From the NCBI GenBank assembly GCA_963765785.1, contig CAVXXW010000009.1:186001-250000 (forward strand): DNA of 64,000 bases. The letters are read 5' to 3'. A model generated the notes under the pieces. The model saw only the letters and a list, made by a program, of their open reading frames with translations. It was not told the DNA's origin and did not search any database. This document shows positions 33,963 through 40,527 of this stretch, in pieces; the first letter of the stretch is position 1, and each line of letters starts with the position of its first letter. The DNA comes from AC-32 sp963765785 (GTDB lineage: Bacteria; Actinomycetota; Thermoleophilia; Gaiellales; Gaiellaceae). The translations under genes and the position numbers were made by a program.

Positions 33963-34715
33963 ATGGCCACGAACGTGACTGCACACGCGCTCGGAAACCG
34001 GGAGCAGTGGCTCGCCGCTCGCGAGCGGCTACTCGTAGGCGAGAAGGAGCACACTCGGCTCGGAGACGAGCTGGCGCGTGAGCGGCGCGAGCTGCCCTGG
34101 GTGCAGGTTGAGAAGGACTACCGCTTCGACACCGACGACGGAGAGAGAACGCTCGGCGAGCTCTTCGACGGGCGCTCTCAGCTGCTCGTCTACCACTTCA
34201 TGTTCGGCCCGAGCTACCAGGCCGGCTGCCCGGTCAACTCCTCGATCGCCGACGCCGTCGACGGTCTGATCCCACACCTGCGCGCCCGCGACTCGACCGT
34301 CGTCTTCGTCTCGCAGGCACCGCTCGAGAAGCTGCAGGCGTACAAGAGTCGCATGGGCTGGAGCTTGCCCTGGGTCTCGTCCGCGCCCACCGGATTCAAT
34401 TTCGACTTCGGGTTCTCGTGGACGGAGGAACAAAGCCGCGAAGCGGTTGCCGCCATGGGTTCGCTCCCGCCGATCGTGGAGCACAACGCCCGGTCGAGTG
34501 GCACGGACGCCGTCGGCTACCTGACCGAGACTCCCGGCTTCAGCACCTTCGTCCGCGACGAGGACGCCGTCTATCACGCGTACTCGACGACCGGGCGCGG
34601 ATTGGAGTTCCTGATGGGGTACTACGGAATCCTCGACCGGGCACCGAAGGGCCGCGACGAGGGCGAGGCGTGGCAGCTCTGGATCCGCCGCCACGACGAG
34701 TACGAGAGCGTCTGA
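33963..34715 (+). CDS. DUF899 family protein (thioredoxin-fold)
   Basis: This 250-residue protein matches the DUF899 family: REQWLAARERLLVGEKEHTR at the start, ELPWVQVEKDYRFDTDDGER, LLVYHFMFGPSYQAGCPVNSS and VFVSQAPLEKLQAYKSRMGW. The fold is thought to be thioredoxin-like, but only one cysteine (AGCP) is present at the redox site; function is unproven. It is co-transcribed with the exporter and ends in a strong terminator. Confidence 0.85.
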   Translation: MATNVTAHALGNREQWLAARERLLVGEKEHTRLGDELARERRELPWVQVEKDYRFDTDDGERTLGELFDGRSQLLVYHFMFGPSYQAGCPVNSSIADAVDGLIPHLRARDSTVVFVSQAPLEKLQAYKSRMGWSLPWVSSAPTGFNFDFGFSWTEEQSREAVAAMGSLPPIVEHNARSSGTDAVGYLTETPGFSTFVRDEDAVYHAYSTTGRGLEFLMGYYGILDRAPKGRDEGEAWQLWIRRHDEYESV

Positions 34716-34736
34716 GACCCCCAGCTCCCGCTCCTT

Positions 34737-34764
34737 CGAGAGGCGCCGGAGACGGCGCCTCTCG
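34737..34764 (+). terminator. Strong terminator after the DUF899 gene
   Basis: A perfect 12-bp stem (arm CGAGAGGCGCCG) with a GAGA loop closes the sigma-cupin-exporter-DUF899 transcription unit. Confidence 0.8.
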
Positions 34765-34857
34765 CGTTACAGGTCCTGCGGAGGAAGAGGTGCGCGCCCA
34801 CGTGGCGCAGCGTCGTCGGTGAAGGCCTTTCTACCCGGCGCGCGGTACGGTGACGCC

Positions 34858-36102
34858 GTGTCGTGGCGGCTAGGCGAGGAGCGGCTCCTTGTAACGGGGC
34901 TCGTGGCCTGCTTTGCCGCCGCGGCGGTGCCGCTGGCGCTCGCCGGACCGAACTTCGTGCCTGCCGCGGCGCACGCGAAGCCGGAATGGCTGCTCGGGCC
35001 GTACGGAAACGGCCTCGGGCTCGACGGCCCCTGGTTCTTCGTCTGCCTCTTGCTCGCGTTCGTCGCGTACCTCGGGCTCGTCGCCCTGGCCGACCGGATC
35101 CCGGCGCGGGTCCTCTGGGGCTTGGTCGCCGGAGCCGTCGTGCTCTTCCTGCTGGCGCCGCCGCTGCTCTCGCAGGACGTGTTCAGCTACATCGCCTACG
35201 CGCGGCTCGGCGCGCGGCACGGGCTCGACCCGTACGTCGTGGTTCCGGCCGCGATTCCGCACGACGCTGTGCTGCCGTTTGTCGGCTGGCGCGAGGCGGT
35301 CAGTGCCTACGGTCCGCTGTTCACGCTCGGCACGTACCCGCTCGGGCTGCTCGGCGTCCCGGCGGCGCTCTGGCTGCTGAAGGGCGTCGCGGCCGTCTCG
35401 GTCGTCGGCATCGCCGCGATCGCCGCCCGGGCGGCGGGCCGGCGCGGCGCCGATCCGATGCGCGCGGTCGTGCTGATCGCGCTCAACCCGGTCGTGCTCG
35501 TCGACGTGATCGGCGGCGCGCACAACGACGCGCTCACGGTGCTGCTCGTCACCGCCGCCCTCGCGACCCTCGGCCGGAACGAGATCGCGGCAGGTGCGTC
35601 GCTCGTCGGGTCGGCCGCGCTGAAGGCCTCCGCGCTCGTGGCCGCTCCGTTCGCGCTCCTCGCCACGCGCGGGCGGCGGAAGCTGCTGGCGGCGGAGCTC
35701 GGTGCCCTCGTGCTCGCCGGCGCGGTCAGCTACGCGGCGTTCGGCGTCACCCCGCTCGACGCGCTGGGCGTGCTCGGGCTCGATCAGTCCCTGACCAGCC
35801 GGCACAGCGTCCCCTCGACCCTGGCGCGCGTGCTCGGCCTCGGCGTCGCGCCGGTGCGGCTGGCGCTCGAGCTCGGATACGTCGTGCTGCTGGTCGTGCT
35901 CCTCGTGCGGACGGCGCGCGGCGGCGACTGGGTCCGCGCCGCGGGCTGGGCGGCGTTCGGCCTCCTGCTCGCGACGAGCTGGCTGATGCCGTGGTACGTG
36001 CTCTGGGTGCTGCCGTTTGCCGCCGTCGCGGGAGACGGCCCGCTGTCGGTCGCGGTGCTCGCGCTCTGCGCGTTCCAGCTCACGAGCCGCGTCCCGCTCT
36101 AG
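34858..36102 (+). CDS. GT-C type polyprenyl-phosphate mannosyltransferase-like protein
   Basis: This 414-residue multispan protein (about 11-12 helices) resembles the MptB/alpha-1,6-mannosyltransferase group of GT-C enzymes, which elongate glycolipids outside the membrane. The first loop holds LLSQDVFSYIAYARLGARHGLDPY, where the conserved acidic residue and following Tyr match the GT-C site. Later come ALNPVVLVDVIGGAHNDAL and LATSWLMPWYVLWVLPFA. I use GTG 34858 (SWRLGEERLL), which fits the first membrane helix; an earlier in-frame start (34819) adds 13 residues. The acceptor is unknown. Confidence 0.82.
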   Translation: MSWRLGEERLLVTGLVACFAAAAVPLALAGPNFVPAAAHAKPEWLLGPYGNGLGLDGPWFFVCLLLAFVAYLGLVALADRIPARVLWGLVAGAVVLFLLAPPLLSQDVFSYIAYARLGARHGLDPYVVVPAAIPHDAVLPFVGWREAVSAYGPLFTLGTYPLGLLGVPAALWLLKGVAAVSVVGIAAIAARAAGRRGADPMRAVVLIALNPVVLVDVIGGAHNDALTVLLVTAALATLGRNEIAAGASLVGSAALKASALVAAPFALLATRGRRKLLAAELGALVLAGAVSYAAFGVTPLDALGVLGLDQSLTSRHSVPSTLARVLGLGVAPVRLALELGYVVLLVVLLVRTARGGDWVRAAGWAAFGLLLATSWLMPWYVLWVLPFAAVAGDGPLSVAVLALCAFQLTSRVPL

Positions 36103-36282
36103 CTCATGTCCACTGGATAGATCTTTTCCGGCTCGATCGTGATCACGACCCGGCCGTCCTCCGGCGCGTCGTACGCGCTCAGCAGACTCGGTCAGTTGCG
36201 GGTAGCCCTCGTCGTCGATCGTCGCGAGGGTGGCGACCTGCGAGTCGAGCAGGTCGCGGTGGGACTCGGGGAAATCGGCCAT
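36099..36282 (-). pseudogene. PPOX-class flavin/F420 enzyme with internal deletion
   Basis: From ATG 36282 the frame reads ADFPESHRDLLDSQVATLAT and IDDEGYPQLTES, the N-terminus of a pyridoxamine-5'-phosphate-oxidase-like (often F420-dependent) protein. About 35 codons in, the frame is lost. A second frame then gives AYDAPEDGRVVITIEPEKIY and PVDMS to a TAG at 36099-36101, which is the family's C-terminus. About 80-100 central residues holding the flavin site are missing. The stop overlaps that of the mannosyltransferase-like gene. Confidence 0.7.
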
Positions 36283-36381
36283 CTCTGGGCTCGTGCCACG
36301 TCGCTTGCGCCACGAAACTTGGGCCGCATCTAGCCCACGTGAGCCAGACGATGCCTGCCTGGAACCGGCTTTCCTGGTGCG

Positions 36382-36918
36382 ATGCAGAGCCTCTTCCTGC
36401 GGGTGGCCGTCTGCGTCCTGGCCTGCACGCTCGGCGTGCTCCTGCTCGCGTCCTTCGCGGGCGCGACACGGCGACCAGCGAAGAAGCGGCCCCACCCGGC
36501 CCTCCGGCACGTCCATGCGCGGCACAGTCGCGCCGGCCGGCTCCGGGTGCTGAGCGTCGAGCGGCGCAACCGGATCGTCGTGCCCGCCTGGCGAGCCGTC
36601 GGCGTCCCGTATCGCTCGGGCGGCGCCTCGCCGCACGGCTTCGACTGCTCCGGCCTGACGCAGTGGGTGTACCGGCACGTTGGGATCTCCCTGCCGCACT
36701 ACTCGTCGGCGCAGTGGAGCTACGGGCGGCGCGTCTCTCGGCGGGCCCTTCAGCCCGGAGACCTGCTCTTCTTCTCGGGGCTCGGTCATGTCGGCATCTA
36801 CCTCGGGCACGGTGCGTTGATCCACGCCCCGCACCCCGGCGCACGGGTGGAGTTCGCGCGGCTGCGGGGGTGGTTCTCCTCGAACCTGTACGGGGCACGG
36901 CGCTTCCGCCTCGCCTGA
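36382..36918 (+). CDS. Secreted NlpC/P60 peptidase
   Basis: This 178-residue protein has a signal peptide or anchor (about 1-29), a basic linker (RRPAKKRPHPALRHVHARHS), then an NlpC/P60 domain. The catalytic Cys is in HGFDCSGLTQWVY, His in GHVGIYLGHG and a third polar residue in LIHAPHPG. These enzymes cut peptidoglycan stem peptides (usually gamma-D-Glu to diamino acid). The domain is complete, ending NLYGARRF, so the enzyme should be active in cell-wall remodelling. Confidence 0.9.
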   Translation: MQSLFLRVAVCVLACTLGVLLLASFAGATRRPAKKRPHPALRHVHARHSRAGRLRVLSVERRNRIVVPAWRAVGVPYRSGGASPHGFDCSGLTQWVYRHVGISLPHYSSAQWSYGRRVSRRALQPGDLLFFSGLGHVGIYLGHGALIHAPHPGARVEFARLRGWFSSNLYGARRFRLA

Positions 36919-36954
36919 GCAATCTGTGACGCGCCGAGCGGCGTAGTGCCGGGC

Positions 36955-37128
36955 ATGAGACGACTGGGGACCGTCCAGCGGGGAGTCGTGATCATCGCGC
37001 TCTCGCCGACGGCGCTCGGCGTGGCCGGCTATGGCTCGAGCTCGGGTAGCAGCTCCTCGGGCAGCACCGCGAGCAGCGGCGGCACCACCACGAACAACAC
37101 GACGACGGGCAGCTGCAAGGGCTACTGA
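36955..37128 (+). CDS. Small secreted Ser/Gly-rich protein (lipobox-like without Cys)
   Basis: This 57-residue protein has a signal-like N-terminus (about 10-25) ending LGVAGYGSSSGSSSSGS. The position where lipoproteins have Cys (VAGC-GSSS) is Tyr. The rest is low-complexity Ser/Gly/Thr/Asn and ends GSCKGY. It may be a lipoprotein that lost its anchor residue, or a short secreted peptide. No ribosome-binding site stands out. Confidence 0.4.
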   Translation: MRRLGTVQRGVVIIALSPTALGVAGYGSSSGSSSSGSTASSGGTTTNNTTTGSCKGY

Positions 37129-37137
37129 CAGCCCACC

Positions 37138-37163
37138 GATGAGTTCTCGGCCGCCGGGCCGTC
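37138..37163 (+). promoter_or_regulatory. Putative ECF promoter (copy 3)
   Basis: It reads GATGAGTT, 13 nt, CCGTC, then 9 nt and the ATG of sigma paralogue 3 at 37173. Confidence 0.7.
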
Positions 37164-37172
37164 TTGCCTAGG

Positions 37173-38141
37173 ATGCCGGTCGTGGAATCCGTCGCCCAGA
37201 CCCCGGCGTTCGCCGAGCTCGAGCAGCACCGGCGCGAGCTGACCGCGCACTGCTACCGCATGCTCGGCTCCCCGTTCGAGGCCGAGGACGCCGTGCAGGA
37301 GACGCTGCTGCGCGCCTGGAAGAGCCTCGACCGCTTCGAGGGCCGCGCGTCGCTGCGCTCGTGGCTCTACCGCATCGCGACGAACGTTTGCCTCGACCTG
37401 CTCGAAGGCAAGGAGCGCCGCGCTCGGCCGATGGACCTCGGGCCGGCCGGCGAGCCGGTGATCGAGAACCTGCACACGCCCGAGGTGCCGTGGCTCCAGC
37501 CGGTGCCGGACTCGCTCGTCGCGGACCCGGCCGAGGCGGTCGCCTCCCGTGAGACGATCCGGCTCGCGTTCGTCGCGGCGCTGCAGCACCTGCCGCCGCG
37601 CCAGCGCGCCGTCCTGATCCTGTGCGAGGTGCTGCGCTGGAAGGCGTCCGAGGTCGCCGAGCTGCTCGAGACCAGCACGGCGTCCGTGAACAGCGCGCTG
37701 CAGCGGGCGCGGGCGACGCTCGGGCAGGTCGAGCTGACGCCGGAGTCGATCTCCGGCGAGCCGGACCGCGAGCTGCTGGAGCGCTACGTCAAGGCCTTCG
37801 AGGCCTACGACCTCGAGGCGCTGACGGAGCTGATCCACGAGGACGCGACGCAGTCGATGCCGCCGTTCGACCTCTGGCTCAGCGGTCGCGACGACATCTT
37901 CACCTGGTGGTTCGGCCCCGGGATCGGCTGCAAGGGCTCGCGCGTGATCCCGGCCGGCTCGACTGCGAACGGCTCGCCGGCGTACGGTCAGTACAAGCCG
38001 CGCGAGAGCGGCGAGGGCCACGAGCCGTGGGCGCTGATCGTGCTCGAGGTCTCAGGCGACCGGATCGTCGAGTTCACCTTCTTCCTCGACACCGAGACGC
38101 TGTTCCCGCTCTTCGGGCTGCCGCTTCGGTTCGAGGGCTAG
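37173..38141 (+). CDS. SigG-like ECF sigma factor with SnoaL tail (paralogue 3)
   Basis: This 322-residue sigma factor has region 2 (HRRELTAHCYRMLGSPFEAED...LLRAWKSLDRFEGRASLRSWLYRIATN), region 4 (LPPRQRAVLILCEVLRWKASEVAELLETSTASVNSALQRAR) and a SnoaL-like tail (about 200-322) ending LFPLFGLPLRF. The ATG at 37173 lies 9 nt after the shared motif; no ribosome-binding site is evident. Its 3' 90 bp overlap, tail to tail, the STAS-like gene on the opposite strand, an unusually deep overlap that could allow antisense effects. Confidence 0.88.
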   Translation: MPVVESVAQTPAFAELEQHRRELTAHCYRMLGSPFEAEDAVQETLLRAWKSLDRFEGRASLRSWLYRIATNVCLDLLEGKERRARPMDLGPAGEPVIENLHTPEVPWLQPVPDSLVADPAEAVASRETIRLAFVAALQHLPPRQRAVLILCEVLRWKASEVAELLETSTASVNSALQRARATLGQVELTPESISGEPDRELLERYVKAFEAYDLEALTELIHEDATQSMPPFDLWLSGRDDIFTWWFGPGIGCKGSRVIPAGSTANGSPAYGQYKPRESGEGHEPWALIVLEVSGDRIVEFTFFLDTETLFPLFGLPLRFEG

Positions 38142-38276
38142 CACGGCCGAGAGCCCGGCCAGCTCGATCACGCACCGCACCTCCTCGCCGCTCTCGACCA
38201 CCTGCAGCTCGAAGCCGTGCCGGTGCGCGACGAGCTGCAGCCGGGCGAGCACGTCGACCAAGGCGAGCTCTTGCAT
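38052..38276 (-). CDS. STAS-like small protein
   Basis: This 74-residue protein reads LVDVLARLQLVAHRHGFELQ, then VVESGEEVRCVIELAGLSAV and a charged tail with RQPEEREQRLGVEEEGELDD. The helix-strand pattern and the ELAGL element resemble the second half of STAS (anti-sigma-antagonist) domains and similar small actinobacterial proteins. Start ATG 38276 follows GGGAG. A copy of the ECF promoter motif ends 11 nt upstream, and the gene overlaps the sigma gene's 3' end by 90 bp. It may belong to the control circuit of these sigma factors. Confidence 0.6.
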   Translation of the reverse strand: MQELALVDVLARLQLVAHRHGFELQVVESGEEVRCVIELAGLSAVLALEPKRQPEEREQRLGVEEEGELDDPVA

Positions 38277-38287
38277 CTCCCGGTACA

Positions 38288-38313
38288 GACGCCGGCCGCG
38301 CTCGGAACTCATC
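38288..38313 (-). promoter_or_regulatory. Putative ECF promoter (copy 4), for the STAS-like gene
   Basis: On the minus strand it reads GATGAGTT, 13 nt, GCGTC, ending 11 nt before the ATG at 38276. It lies back to back with copy 5. Confidence 0.65.
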
Positions 38314-38315
38314 GC

Positions 38316-38341
38316 GATGAATCGGGGCCATGTTTGTCGTC
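38316..38341 (+). promoter_or_regulatory. Possible ECF promoter (copy 5), for the second exporter
   Basis: It reads GATGAATC, 13 nt, TCGTC, 31 nt before the exporter ATG at 38373. With copy 4 the two -35-like boxes form the inverted repeat AACTCATCGCGATGAATC (38306-38323). Confidence 0.45.
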
Positions 38342-38372
38342 GTACTGACATGCCCATGATCGAAAGGAGCGC

Positions 38373-39800
38373 ATGACCCTCGACCGCCGCCACCGCTGGC
38401 TTGCCCTCTACGTCCTCTGCCTGGGCGACCTGATGATCGTCCTCGACGCGACGATCGTGAACGTCGCCCTGCCCGCGATCCGCACCGACCTCGGCTTCAG
38501 CCAGGCCTCGCTCGCGTGGGTCGTGAACGCGTACCTGCTCACGTTCGGCGGCTTCCTGCTCCTCGGCGGGCGGCTCGGCGACCTGTACGGCCACCGGCGG
38601 CTGTTCCTGGCGGGGATCGGCGTCTTCACGGCCGCCTCGCTTGTCTGCGGGCTCTCGACGTCGCAGGGGATGCTCGTGACGGCCCGCGCGGTGCAGGGCT
38701 TCGGCGGCGCCGTCGTCTCGGCGGTCGCGCTCTCGCTGCTCTTGACGCTCTTCCCGGACACGGCCGAGCGGACGAAGGCGATGGGCTTCTTCGGCTTCGT
38801 CATGGCGGGCGGCGGCAGCGTCGGCGTGCTGCTGGGCGGTGTACTGACCGACCTGCTCAGCTGGCACTGGATCTTTCTCGTCAACATCCCGATCGGGATC
38901 GCCGTCTTCGTGCTCTGCCTGCTGCTGGTCCCCGAGGGTCGGGGCCACGCGCTCACCGGCAGGCTCGACGTCGCGGGCGCCGTCATCGTGACGGGCGCGC
39001 TGATGATCGCCGTCTACGCGATCGTGAACGGCAACCAGGCCGGGTGGCTCTCGGCGCAGACGCTCGGGCTGCTCGCGGCGGCCGTAGGGCTGCTCGGCGC
39101 CTTCCTCGTGATCGAGTCGCGGGTGTCGGCGCCGCTCGTGCCGCTGCGCCTGTTCAAGCTCCGCAACCTCGCGGTCTCGAACGTGGTCGGGATCCTCTGG
39201 TCGGCCGGCATGTTCGCCTGGTTCTTTTTCGCCGCGCAGTACCTGAGCTTCGTGCTCGGCTACGACGAGCTGCAGGTCGGGCTCGCGTTCCTGCCGGCGA
39301 ACCTGATCATGGGCGCGTTCTCCCTCGGGCTCTCGGCGCGGATCGTGATGCGCTACGGCACGCGCCTGCCGATCGGGGTCGGCATGACGCTCGTCGCGAT
39401 CGGCCTCGCGCTGTTCGCCCGAGCGCCGGTCGGCGGCAGCTTCTGGATGGACGTGCTCCCGACGATGATCGTGCTCGGCATCGGCGTCGGGATGGCGATG
39501 AACCCGGTGCTGATCGCGGCCATGTCGGACGTCGACCAGAGCGAGGCCGGGCTGGCCTCGGGCGTCGTCAACACGTCGTTCATGATGGGCGGCGCGCTCG
39601 GCCTGGCGGTGCTCGCGAGCCTCGCCGCGTGGAAGACCGGCGGGTCGACCTCGGTCGAGGCGCTGACCGCCGGTTACCATCTCGCCTTCATGGTCGGCGT
39701 CGCCTTCGCGGTGCTGGCCGCGGCCGTCGCGACCGTCTTCCTGCGTGACCGCCGAGTGGAGCCACATCTCGAAGCCGAGGCCGCGACGGCGTTCGAGTAG
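38373..39800 (+). CDS. MFS drug exporter, DHA2 (EmrB/QacA) type, copy 2
   Basis: This 475-residue protein has about 14 helices: MIVLDATIVNVALPAIRTDL in TM1, LTFGGFLLLGGRLGDLYGHRR (motif A) and ARAVQGFGGAVVSAVALSLL (motif C-like). It is related to the exporter at 32477. The ATG at 38373 is preceded by AAAGGAGC. It is divergent from the STAS-like gene across two head-to-head promoter-like motifs, so a SigG-like factor probably controls it. Export substrate is unknown. Confidence 0.9.
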   Translation: MTLDRRHRWLALYVLCLGDLMIVLDATIVNVALPAIRTDLGFSQASLAWVVNAYLLTFGGFLLLGGRLGDLYGHRRLFLAGIGVFTAASLVCGLSTSQGMLVTARAVQGFGGAVVSAVALSLLLTLFPDTAERTKAMGFFGFVMAGGGSVGVLLGGVLTDLLSWHWIFLVNIPIGIAVFVLCLLLVPEGRGHALTGRLDVAGAVIVTGALMIAVYAIVNGNQAGWLSAQTLGLLAAAVGLLGAFLVIESRVSAPLVPLRLFKLRNLAVSNVVGILWSAGMFAWFFFAAQYLSFVLGYDELQVGLAFLPANLIMGAFSLGLSARIVMRYGTRLPIGVGMTLVAIGLALFARAPVGGSFWMDVLPTMIVLGIGVGMAMNPVLIAAMSDVDQSEAGLASGVVNTSFMMGGALGLAVLASLAAWKTGGSTSVEALTAGYHLAFMVGVAFAVLAAAVATVFLRDRRVEPHLEAEAATAFE

Positions 39801-39813
39801 CTAGCCTCTCGCC

Positions 39814-40527
39814 GTGCGCGCGAGCGTCAAGGAGTCGCGGGAGGTCGCCAAGGGGACGCTGTTCGTCGTCTTCGACCTCGAAGGCGAGGAGGTCGACTTC
39901 CGGCCCGGGCAGTACTTCTGGGTCGAGCTGCCCGACCGGGGCCACGAGGACGAGAAGGGCCTGCGCCGGCACATCTCTGTCGCCACCTCGCCGACCGAGC
40001 GCGGCGTGCTGGGCCTCTGTACGCGGCTGCGCGACAGCGCGTTCAAGAAGACGCTCGCCGAGCTGCGGGTCGGGGACGAGGTCGTCGACGTCGAGCACCC
40101 GAAGGGCGACTGGCAGCTGCCGGAGGACACGAACCGCGAGTACGTCTTCGTCGCCGGCGGAATCGGCATCACCGTCTTCCGCTGCATGCTCCGCTACATC
40201 CGCGACACGGGCGAGCCGTACCGGGTGACACTCGTCTACTCCAACCGCGACCGCGAGTCGACGCCGTTCCTCGACGAGCTGGTCGAGCTCGAGCGCTCGC
40301 TGCCGAACTTCCACCTCGTGCTGACGATGACGGACGACGCCGGCTGGGAGGGCGAGACGCGGTACGTCAACGGCGACCTGCTGCGCGACCACCTCGACGG
40401 CGACCTCGGCCACTACACGTACCTCGTCGCCGGCCCGCCGCCGATGGTCGAGTCGGTCGTCGAGCAGCTCGCCGGCGCCGGCGTCCCGGAGGACAGGGTC
40501 CTCCCGGACCGCTTCAGCGGCTACTAG
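39814..40527 (+). CDS. FNR-type FAD/NAD(P)H oxidoreductase
   Basis: This 237-residue protein has the two-domain ferredoxin-NADP+ reductase fold: RPGQYFWVELP and RRHISVATSP for FAD binding, then VFVAGGIGITVFRCMLRYI and TLVYSNRDRESTPFLDEL, and the C-terminal YLVAGPPPMVESV for NAD(P)H. It has no own iron-sulfur cluster domain. Start is GTG at 39814. It directly abuts the glutamine-synthetase-like gene (next base), which implies one transcript. It may feed electrons to a partner oxygenase or act as a flavin reductase; no partner is visible. Confidence 0.87.
   Translation: MRASVKESREVAKGTLFVVFDLEGEEVDFRPGQYFWVELPDRGHEDEKGLRRHISVATSPTERGVLGLCTRLRDSAFKKTLAELRVGDEVVDVEHPKGDWQLPEDTNREYVFVAGGIGITVFRCMLRYIRDTGEPYRVTLVYSNRDRESTPFLDELVELERSLPNFHLVLTMTDDAGWEGETRYVNGDLLRDHLDGDLGHYTYLVAGPPPMVESVVEQLAGAGVPEDRVLPDRFSGY

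Noticed and set aside
38277..39767. Long antisense ORF continuing the STAS-like gene upstream across the exporter
   Set aside because: Only the last 74 codons (38052-38276) look like protein; the rest mirrors the exporter and has the composition of a shadow frame.
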